Below are positions 32,500 through 41,648 of a stretch of DNA of 64,000 nucleotides, one piece after another. The stretch covers positions 1 through 64,000 of the forward strand of contig JAEWGW010000022.1 of assembly GCA_023388055.1 (NCBI GenBank), written 5' to 3'. Below the pieces are notes generated by a model that was not told the DNA's origin, did not search any database, and saw only the letters and a list, made by a program, of their open reading frames with translations. The translations under genes and the position numbers were made by a program. How positions within the stretch are numbered: position 1 is the first letter of the stretch; every line of letters starts with the position of its first letter. This DNA is from Bacillota bacterium. Its GTDB lineage: Bacteria > Bacillota > Bacilli > Paenibacillales > NBRC-103111.

Positions 32500-33225
32500 T
32501 TAGAATGGGTTGGTGGCAATAAAGGTGGCAGCCTTCACATACATCCGCTTGTGGATTTTCAGTTGGTCGATAATAAACTCGGCCACATCCTCCGGCTGTA
32601 CGTATTTGTCGTCATTGTTTTCCTTAATCAGGCTTAAGTCCAAGGCCAGGTCCGTAGCAATGGTGCTAGGGGTTAACACCGATACCCGGATGTTGTTGCG
32701 GCGCACCTCTTGGGCAAGGGATTCGGTAAATCCAATCACGGCAAATTTGGATGCGCTGTAGGCACTGGAGGTGGCTGCACCGTTTAACCCGTTGGTGGAG
32801 GAGATATTGATGATGTCTCCGCCATTCTTGGCGATCAATTGCGGCAGAACGGCACGGGTGACGTAATAGGTGCCCATCAGATTGGTATCGATCATACCCT
32901 TCCATTCAGCCGGGTCCATCTCCAGCACTGTGCCGAAGGTGGCAATGCCTGCATTATTGATCAAGATATCGGCCGGTCCCAGCTTTGCGGTTAAGGCTTC
33001 GACAGCCGCGTCCACTTGCTCTTGGGACGAAATATCAACGGCTGCATAGGCGACCTTGACGCCCAGTCCTTCAAGCTCTGCCGCTACTTCCTTCAGCGTC
33101 GCCTCGGTCCGGGCCAGCAGCCCCACGTGCACACCTTCCTTGGCCAAGGCAATGGCCGTAGCTTTGCCGATTCCTCTTGCTCCTCCGGTTACAATTGCTA
33201 CTTTGTCTTTAATCGATTGTGCCAT
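32500..33225 (-). CDS. Short-chain dehydrogenase/reductase, FabG-like
   Basis: 241 residues of the classical SDR fold: NADP(H)-binding TGGARGIG (14-21), NNAG (90-93), catalytic Ser in INISSTNG and YxxxK in YSASK. Annotated elsewhere as 3-ketoacyl-ACP reductase, but no fatty-acid genes are nearby, so the substrate is open. ATG at 33225 with GAGGAG upstream. Confidence 0.87.
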   Translation of the reverse strand: MAQSIKDKVAIVTGGARGIGKATAIALAKEGVHVGLLARTEATLKEVAAELEGLGVKVAYAAVDISSQEQVDAAVEALTAKLGPADILINNAGIATFGTVLEMDPAEWKGMIDTNLMGTYYVTRAVLPQLIAKNGGDIINISSTNGLNGAATSSAYSASKFAVIGFTESLAQEVRRNNIRVSVLTPSTIATDLALDLSLIKENNDDKYVQPEDVAEFIIDQLKIHKRMYVKAATFIATNPF

Positions 33226-33292
33226 GTAAGCAAGCTCCTCTCACTCCGAATAGAGATATCCCCCTGATTATACCATTCCCGGAGTGGGATGC

Positions 33293-33736
33293 CTAAAACT
33301 CAGCTACGTGCAGCTTGCTTTTTAGCTCCGGATAGATGCGGCCGTAAACCTTCCGCCGCAGCGCCGAATGAAGCACGGCCAGCACCAGGGTCACCATGAT
33401 GAGCGCGGCGGGCACAAGATATAACAGTGGATGATCTACAAAATAACCGAAAACGTCATAACCCCGGTTGATATAGCGCCCATAAATAAAGGCAATTGCA
33501 ACAACTAGCAGTACAGGCAGGGCGAATACGCCGGACAGAATATTGACTCTCTTCATTTTCTTGTATGTAGCTTGAAACCCATCCTCGCCAAGATATTGCT
33601 CCAGCAGCATCACCTGCTTATCGAAGGAATCACTCTTTTTCACCGGCAGTCCTTCATGAGAAATATGCTTATGCAGCACATCCAGCTCCTGGCTGAATTC
33701 CAATGTCTGCAGAACGGCTCTTCCCATATTCATCAT
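33293..33736 (-). CDS. Small two-helix membrane protein of unknown function
   Basis: 147 residues. A charged N-terminal half (about 1-70, with a likely helix LEFSQELDVLHKHISHEGLP) precedes two membrane segments (about 75-93 and 108-130) and a basic C-terminus. No family recognised. Two adjacent ATG codons (33736, 33733) follow GGGAGAG; either could be used. Confidence 0.65.
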   Translation of the reverse strand: MMNMGRAVLQTLEFSQELDVLHKHISHEGLPVKKSDSFDKQVMLLEQYLGEDGFQATYKKMKRVNILSGVFALPVLLVVAIAFIYGRYINRGYDVFGYFVDHPLLYLVPAALIMVTLVLAVLHSALRRKVYGRIYPELKSKLHVAEF

Positions 33737-33896
33737 TGCACTCTCCCGTCTTTTATACATTCCGGTGATACCGTCCGGCCTTTAGCCGCCCAATTCTCCG
33801 GTCTTAGTGATGTATTATAACGGGCAGAGATACATGAGACAAATAAAAGGGCAATAAAAACTGGAAATTAGGACAGATGGATTCGTTTTTTCCACA

Positions 33897-33927
33897 GCAA
33901 AAGGCCGCCCATAAAACAGGCAGCCTT
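33897..33927 (-). terminator. Terminator after the CPT-like remnant
   Basis: AAGGCTGCC/GGGCGGCCTT imperfect stem followed by TTTTGC on the minus strand. Confidence 0.6.
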
Positions 33928-33935
33928 GTTTGAAT

Positions 33936-34106
33936 TTATCGTCTTGGAGTTTTTTCGAAACGCTCCCCTAATACTCGAAATGCCTGCAACTGTTCCTGCT
34001 TAATGAGCATGTTCTTGATCTGGAGCGCACATTCTCCTGTCGTATGAGCGTGGGTATTTACGTTCAGATCGTAGGGAATATCTGTGTATGCATGGGTCCG
34101 CTCCAT
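33936..34106 (-). pseudogene. 3' remnant of a P-loop kinase gene (chloramphenicol phosphotransferase-like)
   Basis: About 56 codons reading ERTHAYTDIPYDLNVNTHAH and then ECALQIKNML, which resembles the C-terminal end of CPT/shikimate-kinase-like P-loop proteins. The P-loop and most of the domain are missing, and there is no ribosome site. It begins about 10 bp after the stop of the APH-type gene, so a deletion has probably joined that gene to the tail of another. Confidence 0.5.
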
Positions 34107-34116
34107 TAACGACCGG

Positions 34117-35130
34117 CTAGAGGCTGCCAAGCAGAGCATCCAGCCGCTCCCAATGCTCTGCAAGGTAAACCATTTCTTCACCAAAACGAACGGGCACCAC
34201 ACTGGACGAATCCATAGATGGCTGGATCCACCAAAACGACTCGATACACCAGGTATATTGGATTGCTCTCAACAGTGAGCCGCGCGGCAGCGGCATCATA
34301 CTGTGGTAGCCTTCAGCGAAAGCTGCCACAGTATCCCGCTGGAATCCGTCCCCGTTTAATGTACCGGACAACACAGCTCTTCCCAGGTCCAACGCAGGAA
34401 ACGAGTAGCGCGCCCGGTCAAAATCCACGATGGCGGTAAGCATATCCCCTTCAAAAAGCAGGTTGTCCGCCCACAAATCCAGATGGGCCCAACCCGGAGC
34501 CGGAGGCGCCAGGTCGTTCTCTCTGAGTGAATCAATAATTGCCCGCTGCACCTGCAAGGCGTTCCGGACACGCTCACCCCAGCCGTCTGCCCCAGTCCAA
34601 TTTTCCTCCCACCTGCGCACCATCTCCTCACGGGATAACTGCCAAACAGGCTCTCCTGGCCGGCCCGCTATCCCCACACCTGATGCCGCTGCGGAATCCC
34701 AGACAGTGTGCATCCCCGCCGCTGCTCTCCCCAGTGCGTACATTCGGCGCTCACCCATCTGGCCGGCAGGCACCATCGTCCCCGGACAACAGGTCATAAC
34801 AGTCATATACCTCCCGCACGGCAGAAGGTGCATGCAGCGTCCTTCCAGCGTCAATGGTTCCGGACACGGTCCTCCCGATTGATGAAGAAGAAGCTGCAGC
34901 TGCAGCGCATGTTCAAACCGGGCCCGGAATTCCGCATCCTGCCATCTGCCCGGATACCGTCCCGGGTGATAGCATTTCACGAACAGCCGCCCCTTGTCCG
35001 TTTCCACAATCCACTTCTCGTTCATTAGCCCGCGTCTTATACGCTTGCCCGACTGCACCGAAGCCGAAAGATGCCTTTTCAGCCACGTTCCAATTTCTTC
35101 AATTAATTGGACCTCCGTTACCAACGGCAT
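34117..35130 (-). CDS. APH/CotS-family phosphotransferase
   Basis: 337 residues of the aminoglycoside-phosphotransferase/choline-kinase fold. The catalytic loop is HLDLWADNLLFEGD (HxDxxxxN) and the metal-binding motif follows as AIVDFDRARY (DFD). The N-lobe has FVKCYHPGRYPG with the ATP-contacting Lys. Related Bacillales proteins include spore-coat kinases (CotS, YutH) and small-molecule kinases; antibiotic resistance should not be assumed. ATG at 35130 chosen for AAGGGGTG eight bases upstream. Confidence 0.82.
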   Translation of the reverse strand: MPLVTEVQLIEEIGTWLKRHLSASVQSGKRIRRGLMNEKWIVETDKGRLFVKCYHPGRYPGRWQDAEFRARFEHALQLQLLLHQSGGPCPEPLTLEGRCMHLLPCGRYMTVMTCCPGTMVPAGQMGERRMYALGRAAAGMHTVWDSAAASGVGIAGRPGEPVWQLSREEMVRRWEENWTGADGWGERVRNALQVQRAIIDSLRENDLAPPAPGWAHLDLWADNLLFEGDMLTAIVDFDRARYSFPALDLGRAVLSGTLNGDGFQRDTVAAFAEGYHSMMPLPRGSLLRAIQYTWCIESFWWIQPSMDSSSVVPVRFGEEMVYLAEHWERLDALLGSL

Positions 35131-35226
35131 CCTCAGGCACCCCTTTTTAACATAGATGCTACCCGCCCAAATCAGTAAGCGCTTGCATAACAACCGCCAA
35201 ATCCACGCTCATGAAACAAATAAGAA

Positions 35227-35244
35227 GACATGGCAGACCATGTC
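35227..35244 (-). terminator. Terminator after the USP-domain gene
   Basis: GACATGG-TCTG-CCATGTC hairpin, then TTCTTATTTG on the minus strand. Confidence 0.6.
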
Positions 35245-35286
35245 CTCTGTAATCGTAGCTGTTGGCGCGAAGCATCGCTCTATCTG

Positions 35287-35940
35287 TCACTTGACCTGAT
35301 CTTTAATATCCTTCACATAATCATCCACTACGCGGACCTCGATCGTTTCGTTGTCCAGCAGGAATTTAAAAATTCCGTTGTTGAAATCGGTGCCGACCTC
35401 TTTATAGAAAATACCTTCATACTTGTCGAGATGGGTGTGGTTGAAGCAAAGCCGGAAGCCTTCAGGCCCCTCCTTGAGATAAGCGCGGACCCCTGTTTCG
35501 TAGAAGCCCTCCTGAACGTTCAGCTCACGGGAAACGGATACAATGTGCAGGTCAACGAAGGAGATATCATGCAGCAGCAGGTTTACAATAGAGCCCTTCG
35601 TGATTTCCTCCCACCTGCTCTGGGCAGTCTGCCCCAATACGATCTGTGTCACATTTTTTTGCTTGGCTACCTCGGTAATCACTTTGGCCACAGGACGCTT
35701 TTCATTGTATTTCACAATGAATTCCTCTGCCCCGAGCTCATCGGCAATCTTTTTCCATGCCGAAATATAGTGGCTTTTTTCGATATCCCACTCGTCTTCG
35801 GGTTGCCGGTCAACGGTTAACACATACAGCGGACAATTCAGCATTTTGGCAATTTTACCGCCTCTGCGGATAAGCCGTTCGCCGTTCGGTCCATAATAAA
35901 CACAGACAAGTATGCATTCATCCATACTTCCAGTCTTCAT
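35287..35940 (-). CDS. Universal stress protein-domain protein (KdpD-USP-like)
   Basis: 217 residues. The first ~135 residues form a USP-like Rossmann fold (ILVCVYYGPNGERLIRRGGK ... QIVLGQTAQSRWEEITKGSI), resembling the USP segment of KdpD sensors and their stand-alone homologues. The remaining ~80 residues match nothing I recognise. A role in K+ or nucleotide (c-di-AMP or ATP) sensing is possible. It diverges from the Mrp operon through overlapping promoters, which hints at common ion-homeostasis control. ATG at 35940 with AGAGGTGA upstream. Confidence 0.7.
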   Translation of the reverse strand: MKTGSMDECILVCVYYGPNGERLIRRGGKIAKMLNCPLYVLTVDRQPEDEWDIEKSHYISAWKKIADELGAEEFIVKYNEKRPVAKVITEVAKQKNVTQIVLGQTAQSRWEEITKGSIVNLLLHDISFVDLHIVSVSRELNVQEGFYETGVRAYLKEGPEGFRLCFNHTHLDKYEGIFYKEVGTDFNNGIFKFLLDNETIEVRVVDDYVKDIKDQVK

Positions 35941-35974
35941 GGTTTTCAATTCACCTCTGCCTAAAGATAGCACT

Positions 35975-36020
35975 AGACTACACATAAAGTTTGATGGTGT
36001 CAACTCGCATAGGGTATAAT
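35975..36020. promoter_or_regulatory. Overlapping divergent promoters, USP gene and mrp operon
   Basis: Plus strand: TTGATG (35991-35996), 18 bp, TATAAT (36015-36020), for the mrp transcript. Minus strand: TTGACA (35999-36004), about 18 bp, TAGTCT (35975-35980), for the USP gene. The -35 regions are interleaved, so polymerase binding on one should exclude the other. Confidence 0.7.
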
Positions 36021-36085
36021 TATTCCTACAATCCATCAATACGTAATAGGATTAAATATGGCCATACTAAAGGAGACGTAAACAC

Positions 36086-36184
36086 ATGCTGCCCAAACCA
36101 TCGATTCCGGTAGGAGAACCTTCTTCAAAAAATCAGTTATGTTCCGGCGAAACTGCCACCCCCACCCTTTACAACAAAACTTAA
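36086..36184 (+). CDS. 32-residue leader ORF upstream of mrpA
   Basis: Starts MLPKPSIPVGEPSSKNQLCS and ends TLYNKT. AAAGGAGACG eight bases before the ATG is a strong ribosome site. The stop is 21 bp before the TTG of mrpA and overlaps the spacing of that gene's own site. No hydrophobic segment. It may be a regulatory leader peptide or a small soluble protein; nothing in the sequence decides. Confidence 0.55.
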   Translation: MLPKPSIPVGEPSSKNQLCSGETATPTLYNKT

Positions 36185-36205
36185 AGAATAAGGAGCGGCT
36201 TATAG

Positions 36206-38599
36206 TTGAACTTACTGCATATTGCGATTCTGATCCCTTTTTTTTCTGTCCCTCTCATCCCTCTTTTGGCTAAATATGCGCACCGCATACATACCGGCTG
36301 GTTCGTTATGGCAGTTCCCGTAGCGCTGCTCATCTTTTTTGCAGGCTTCTATTCCTCCAGCCAACCTCTCGAACCTCTGCTGTACACGGTTTCATGGATA
36401 CCGTCCTTAGGCATTGATTTCTCCGTTTATCTGGATAGCCTCTCCCTGCTTTTTGCTCTGCTAATAACGGGTATCGGCACTCTGGTGGTGTTCTACTCCA
36501 TCTTCTATATGTCCAAAACCCGGGAGAAGCTGCATCTTTTTTACTCCTATCTGATGCTGTTTATGGGAGCGATGTTAGGCTCCGTGCTCTCCGATAATCT
36601 ATTGACCCTGTATGCGTTCTGGGAGCTGACCAGCGTTTCCTCCTTCCTGCTGATCGCGTTTTGGTACCACCGCAAAAGATCGCGCTACGGGGCTCAAAAA
36701 TCCATGTTTATCACCATGACCGGCGGTTTTTTCATGCTCCTCGGCTTTATCATCCTATCCTCCGCTGCCGGTACGCTCAGCATTCGTGAGCTGATTGCCG
36801 CAAGCGATCAATTGGCCCAGCATCCGTATTTCCTTCCGGCCATGTTCTTCATCCTGCTCGGCGCCTTCACCAAATCGGCCCAATTCCCGTTCCACATCTG
36901 GCTGCCTGATGCCATGGAGGCTCCCACTCCTATCAGCGCCTATCTGCACTCTGCAACCATGGTAAAGGCAGGGGTCTATCTGGTGGCCCGTCTGACGCCT
37001 ATCTTCGGCGGGCATATGGAATGGTTCTGGACCATTACCATTGTAGGACTAATTACGCTATTGGTCGGCTCCATGAAGGCCATCCGCCAAAGCGATCTGA
37101 AGGCGCTGCTCGCCTTTTCGACTATCAGCCAAATCGGTCTGATTATGTGCTTGTTGGGGATCGGCTCCATCGCCCTTAACAGTCAATATGGCGACAGCTC
37201 CCTGTTGTTTGCAGGTGCTGTTCTGGCCGGTGTGTTCCATCTGATCAACCACTCTATTTTCAAGGGCTGCCTGTTCATGATGATCGGCATCCTTGACCAC
37301 GAAACAGGCACACGGGATATACGGCGCTTAAGCGGACTGATTCATGTCATGCCCGTTTCCTTCACCTTGACCATGATCGGCGCATTCTCCATGGCGGGGC
37401 TTCCTCCCTTCGGCGGTTTCTTAAGCAAGGAAATGTTTTTCACCGGCGTATTGACCGCCTCGCGCACCATGAACAGCGCGTTTATCTTCATTCCGATCAT
37501 TGCCTGGCTGGCAAGCGTTTTGACCTTTGTGTATTGTATGATTCTGATCTTCAAGGTGTTTATGGGCCCTCACCAGCCCAAAGCGGGGGAGCGCATCCCC
37601 CACGAAGCCCCTCTGGGTATGCTGATCTCGCCCATGATTCTGGCGGCCTTCGTCCTGATTCTGTTCTTCTTTCCGAATATGATCGCATCCTCCCTATTGG
37701 AGCCGACGGTAAAAGCAATTGTGCCGCAGGTCTTCGCCAATGGAGCGGAATGGCATGTACATATTTCCGCTTGGCACGGCTTTAATACAGAGATTTTTAT
37801 GACCCTGGGTATTATCCTGCTGGGTACTGTGATGTACCGGTATATAACGAAATTTACGGATATTTACGACAGCATCCCTCTGCGGTTCAGTCTGAACCGG
37901 GTGTATGACAACGGGATCACCGGAATGGAGCGTCTGGCCGGCAAAATTACCGGCTTCTATATCACCGGCTCCACCACCCATTATTTATCCTATCTGTTCG
38001 TGTTCATCATTGTCATGGCGGGTGGCTCCCTGTTTGCGCAAGGCGCGTTGAGTCTGGATCTGTCAGGCAATGCGCCCATCCAGATGTATGAGTATTTGCT
38101 GGGCTTTACTGTCGTCGCGGCGGCAATCTATATGCTGTTTACGAAATCCAGGCTGATCTCCATTATTGCCGTCAGTGTTATCGGGTATATCGTCTCTCTG
38201 TTCTTCATCATCTTCCGGGCTCCGGATCTGGCTCTGACACAGCTTGTGGTGGAAACCATCTCCACGACCCTGTTCCTGCTGTGCTTCTACTTCCTGCCCC
38301 GGGTCAGCAAAACCATTACACCCATGAAATTCCGCGTAACCAATGCTATCGTTGCGGTGGGCGTAGGTACAACACTGACCTTAATCGGACTCTCCACGCA
38401 GAGCCATCATATGTTCGAGTCCATTGCGGAATTCTATAAGGATTCCTACAAGCTTGCCGGCGCCCGCAACATGGTCAATGCCATTCTGGTGGACTTCCGC
38501 GGCTTCGATACGATGCTGGAAAGTGTCGTGCTTTTCACAGCGGGAATCGGCATCTTCACCATGATTAAACTTCGTCAAGCAGGGAGGAAACAGCCATGA
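36206..38599 (+). CDS. mrpA: Na+/H+ antiporter subunit MrpA
   Basis: 797 residues, about twenty membrane helices. The NuoL-like core (SDNLLTLYAFWELTSVSSFLLIAFW; AQFPFHIWLPDAMEAPTPISAYLHSATMVKAG) is followed by the MrpA-specific C-terminal region with the MrpB-like FRAPDLALTQLVVET motif. MrpA is the largest subunit of the seven-subunit membrane complex that exchanges cytoplasmic Na+ for external H+, important in alkali and salt tolerance. TTG start at 36206 with AAGGAGCGG upstream. It overlaps mrpB by ATGA. Confidence 0.95.
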   Translation: MNLLHIAILIPFFSVPLIPLLAKYAHRIHTGWFVMAVPVALLIFFAGFYSSSQPLEPLLYTVSWIPSLGIDFSVYLDSLSLLFALLITGIGTLVVFYSIFYMSKTREKLHLFYSYLMLFMGAMLGSVLSDNLLTLYAFWELTSVSSFLLIAFWYHRKRSRYGAQKSMFITMTGGFFMLLGFIILSSAAGTLSIRELIAASDQLAQHPYFLPAMFFILLGAFTKSAQFPFHIWLPDAMEAPTPISAYLHSATMVKAGVYLVARLTPIFGGHMEWFWTITIVGLITLLVGSMKAIRQSDLKALLAFSTISQIGLIMCLLGIGSIALNSQYGDSSLLFAGAVLAGVFHLINHSIFKGCLFMMIGILDHETGTRDIRRLSGLIHVMPVSFTLTMIGAFSMAGLPPFGGFLSKEMFFTGVLTASRTMNSAFIFIPIIAWLASVLTFVYCMILIFKVFMGPHQPKAGERIPHEAPLGMLISPMILAAFVLILFFFPNMIASSLLEPTVKAIVPQVFANGAEWHVHISAWHGFNTEIFMTLGIILLGTVMYRYITKFTDIYDSIPLRFSLNRVYDNGITGMERLAGKITGFYITGSTTHYLSYLFVFIIVMAGGSLFAQGALSLDLSGNAPIQMYEYLLGFTVVAAAIYMLFTKSRLISIIAVSVIGYIVSLFFIIFRAPDLALTQLVVETISTTLFLLCFYFLPRVSKTITPMKFRVTNAIVAVGVGTTLTLIGLSTQSHHMFESIAEFYKDSYKLAGARNMVNAILVDFRGFDTMLESVVLFTAGIGIFTMIKLRQAGRKQP

Positions 38600-39027
38600 A
38601 ATTAAAATTCACGGATGTCTTTCTTCAGGTGGCCGCCAAAATACTGGTCTTCATCATCTTGATCTTCTCCGTGTACATTCTGTTCGCAGGACACCATGAC
38701 CCGGGCGGCGGCTTCATCGGAGGCCTTATCACCTCCTCCGCGCTGGTGCTCTTGTATCTTGCATTCGACCTTCAGTCCGTACGGGACATCATTCCGTTCC
38801 CGTTCAACCGGATTGCTGCCGCGGGTGTGATTACCTCCGTGCTTACCGGCACGGTTTCCATGCTGCTGGATCTTCCGTTCCTGTTCCAATCCTTCACCTA
38901 TGTGAATCTTCCGCTTCTCGGCAAAACGGAGATTGCTTCGGCCCTCGCCTTTGATCTGGGGGTATACATGACCGTTGTCGGCACCACCATGACGATAATC
39001 ACGAGTATAAGCGAGGACAAAAAATAA
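38596..39027 (+). CDS. mrpB: Na+/H+ antiporter subunit MrpB
   Basis: 143 residues, four membrane helices, with the MrpB signature AGHHDPGGGFIGGLITSSALVL. Normal family length. Starts within the mrpA stop (ATGA) and ends sharing a base with the mrpC start (TAATG). Confidence 0.95.
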   Translation: MKLKFTDVFLQVAAKILVFIILIFSVYILFAGHHDPGGGFIGGLITSSALVLLYLAFDLQSVRDIIPFPFNRIAAAGVITSVLTGTVSMLLDLPFLFQSFTYVNLPLLGKTEIASALAFDLGVYMTVVGTTMTIITSISEDKK

Positions 39028-39365
39028 TGGAGACGTTTATCATCATTATTTCCGGTATCCTGTTTACCGTCGGAACCTATCTGATCCTGAACAAAAATCT
39101 GCTGCGGATCATCCTGGGGATCACGATCTTTTCCCATGCCACCCACCTGATGCTGATGGCCATCAACGGCTTGAAGAAGGGCGCGGCACCACTTCTGGGG
39201 GAAGGGGCTGCAAGCTACACCGATCCCGTGCCCCATGCGCTGATCCTCACCTCCATCGTCATCAGCTTTGCCCTGACTGCATTCCTTCTGGTGCTGGGCT
39301 ACCGCACGTACGTGGAGCTGGGCACCGACAATTTGAAGCAATTGAGAGGTAGCATGCATGACTAA
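39027..39365 (+). CDS. mrpC: Na+/H+ antiporter subunit MrpC
   Basis: 112 residues, three membrane helices, NuoK-like (GTYLILNKNLLRIILGITIF; DPVPHALILTSIVISFA). Contributes to the proton path of the Mrp complex. Overlaps mrpB by 1 bp and mrpD by 8 bp. Confidence 0.95.
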   Translation: METFIIIISGILFTVGTYLILNKNLLRIILGITIFSHATHLMLMAINGLKKGAAPLLGEGAASYTDPVPHALILTSIVISFALTAFLLVLGYRTYVELGTDNLKQLRGSMHD

Positions 39366-40842
39366 TGTTTTAATTCTGCCGATAATCATTCCCCTTCTCA
39401 CCGGCATGATCATGATCTTCTTCCGCCGCCGCGTGCGGCTGCAGCAAGCGCTGACGGTCATCGGCATGCTCCTGACCATCGGGGTGTCCATCTTCCTTAT
39501 TCACCGCGTTTCCACCCAAGGCATCCTTGTCCTGGATGTGGGGGGCTGGGAGGCGCCTTACGGCATCAATCTTGTGGGAGACATGTTATCCTCCCTGCTT
39601 GTCCTGACCGCCACAACCGTCAGTCTGATGTGCGCGCTGTATACCTTCGGCTCTATCTCACATGAGCATAAGCTCCATTATATATATCCGTTTATCCTCA
39701 TTCTGCTTTGCGGCGTGAACGGCTCCTTCCTGACCGGGGATATCTTCAATCTGTTCGTTTTTTTCGAGGTTATGCTGATTTCCTCGTATGTCCTGCTGTC
39801 CTTGGGCGGCAAGCGGCTCCAGCTTCGGGAATCCATCAAATATGTCATCATCAATGTGGTATCCTCCACCCTGTTCGTCGTTTCCATCGCCTACCTGTAC
39901 TCCATTACGGGGACGCTGAATATGGCCCATCTGTCCGAACGGATCGCGGCTATCGGACAAGACGGCCTGCTGACCACGGTCAGCTTCCTGTTCCTGGCTG
40001 TATTCGGCCTCAAATCAGGCCTGCTGCTGTTTTTCTGGCTGCCAGGCTCCTACAGTGCACCTCCACCTGCCGTTTCGGCGCTGTTCGCAGCTCTTTTGAC
40101 TAAGGTGGGCATTTATGCCATTATCCGTACCTTCACGCTGCTGTTCTACCATAAGCCGGAGATTACCCATACGGCGATTCTCTATATGTCGGTGCTTACC
40201 ATGATATTGGGTGCGCTGGGCGCTATCTTTCATTGGGAGATCAAAAAAATCCTTGCCTACAACGTGGTTGTGGCCGTTGGCTTCATCCTCTTCGGGGTTG
40301 GAATGGCTACCACGGACTCTATGACTGGCGCCATCTTCTATCTCATTCACGATATGCTGGCCAAGGGGCTGATCTTCATCCTGGGAGGAGCGATTATCTC
40401 CATCTTCGGCTCGGATAAATTAAAGAATTTCAGCGGCCTTCTGCTCTTCCGCCCGATTCTGGGCTGGCTGTTCTTTATTGCAGCTCTCGCTCTTGCCGGT
40501 GTTCCCCCGTTAAGCGGCTTTGTCGGCAAGGTGCTGATTCTGAAGGGCGGCGTAACCGGAGGACATCTGGCCATGTCGGTTGTAGCCATTCTGAGCAGTC
40601 TGATGGTGCTCTACTCGGTTGTGAAGATCTTCATCCACAGCTTCTGGGGGGAAACGCTCATGAGCGAGGGAGATCAGAAGGAAACCGGCAACAGCGCCTT
40701 ATTGCCCGGCTTCATCCTGGTGGCGCTTATTGTGGTAATGGGCTTGCGGGCTGAATGGGTGCTTTCGTACGTAGAGCAAGCTGTCGAAACAGTCATGAAT
40801 CCCTCCATTTACATTGACGCTGTTTTCAAGCGGGGCACCTGA
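39358..40842 (+). CDS. mrpD: Na+/H+ antiporter subunit MrpD
   Basis: 494 residues, about fourteen helices, NuoM/NuoN-like (NGSFLTGDIFNLFVFFEVMLISSYVLLSLGG; FFWLPGSYSAPPPAVSALFAALLTKVG). It carries the conserved Glu and Lys residues of proton-pumping antiporter subunits. About 40 bp separate it from mrpE, the only real gap in the operon. Confidence 0.95.
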   Translation: MTNVLILPIIIPLLTGMIMIFFRRRVRLQQALTVIGMLLTIGVSIFLIHRVSTQGILVLDVGGWEAPYGINLVGDMLSSLLVLTATTVSLMCALYTFGSISHEHKLHYIYPFILILLCGVNGSFLTGDIFNLFVFFEVMLISSYVLLSLGGKRLQLRESIKYVIINVVSSTLFVVSIAYLYSITGTLNMAHLSERIAAIGQDGLLTTVSFLFLAVFGLKSGLLLFFWLPGSYSAPPPAVSALFAALLTKVGIYAIIRTFTLLFYHKPEITHTAILYMSVLTMILGALGAIFHWEIKKILAYNVVVAVGFILFGVGMATTDSMTGAIFYLIHDMLAKGLIFILGGAIISIFGSDKLKNFSGLLLFRPILGWLFFIAALALAGVPPLSGFVGKVLILKGGVTGGHLAMSVVAILSSLMVLYSVVKIFIHSFWGETLMSEGDQKETGNSALLPGFILVALIVVMGLRAEWVLSYVEQAVETVMNPSIYIDAVFKRGT

Positions 40843-40881
40843 GATCTGCTGCGGAATAGCTTCTAAAAGGTAAAGGACGTG

Positions 40882-41364
40882 ATGGACATAACAACTCAAC
40901 TTTTACTCAACCTGCTGATCGCATTTGTGTATATGCTGCTTAACGAATCCTGGAATGTGGTCGTGTTTGGCATCGGCTACACCATCGGCTTCATCATTAT
41001 TTTCCTGATGCGGCGGTTCTTCCCTGAATCCTTCTATGGAAAAAAGGCGATCTCCATTGCCAAGCTGATCGGCTTGTTCATTGTGGAGCTCTTCAAATCC
41101 ACCTGGGTGGTGGCTCTGCAGGTGACGCGGCCGAAGCTGAACATTCAACCGGGGATCTTCCGCTCGGAGACCATTCTGAAAACGGATTTCGAAATTACCC
41201 TCCTGTCCGCATTGGTCACCCTGACGCCAGGCTCCGTTATCATGGAGATCGACCCCAAGGCGGGGGTTATGTTTATCCACGCTATGGATGCCAACGACTA
41301 CCGGAATAATATAACCAGAACCATGCGCAAGTTCGAAAATGCCATTATTGAGGTGATGCGGTAA
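40882..41364 (+). CDS. mrpE: Na+/H+ antiporter subunit MrpE
   Basis: 160 residues with N-terminal membrane helices and the conserved LLSALVTLTPGSVIMEI stretch in a soluble C-terminal domain. ATG at 40882 after AAAGGA; a GTG one codon earlier is possible. Overlaps mrpF by TAATG. Confidence 0.93.
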   Translation: MDITTQLLLNLLIAFVYMLLNESWNVVVFGIGYTIGFIIIFLMRRFFPESFYGKKAISIAKLIGLFIVELFKSTWVVALQVTRPKLNIQPGIFRSETILKTDFEITLLSALVTLTPGSVIMEIDPKAGVMFIHAMDANDYRNNITRTMRKFENAIIEVMR

Positions 41365-41648
41365 TGTTTGATAACGTGATGCTCTTGTCCATGTTCCTGC
41401 TGTCCATCTCGCTTGTGGTGGCCTTGTACCGGGTCATTGTGGGACCCTCCATGCACGACCGCATCCTGGCTCTTGATACCATGGGTTATATCGTCATCGG
41501 CATCATAGCTGTTCTATCCATCATGCTGAACTCCCATGCGTATCTGGAAGCAATTTTGCTTATTGGCATATTGGCATTCCTGAGTACCATTGCCCTGAGC
41601 AAATACATGGAAGGCGGGGCTGTCATTGAACGCAACAACGATCATTGA
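41364..41648 (+). CDS. mrpF: Na+/H+ antiporter subunit MrpF
   Basis: 94 residues, three membrane helices, with the family motif YRVIVGPSMHDRILALDTMG. Its last 23 bases are also the first codons of mrpG. Confidence 0.95.
   Translation: MFDNVMLLSMFLLSISLVVALYRVIVGPSMHDRILALDTMGYIVIGIIAVLSIMLNSHAYLEAILLIGILAFLSTIALSKYMEGGAVIERNNDH

Noticed and set aside
34117..35130. Calling the APH-fold protein an aminoglycoside-resistance enzyme
   Set aside because: The motif set is shared with spore-coat and small-molecule kinases; nothing in the context supports resistance.
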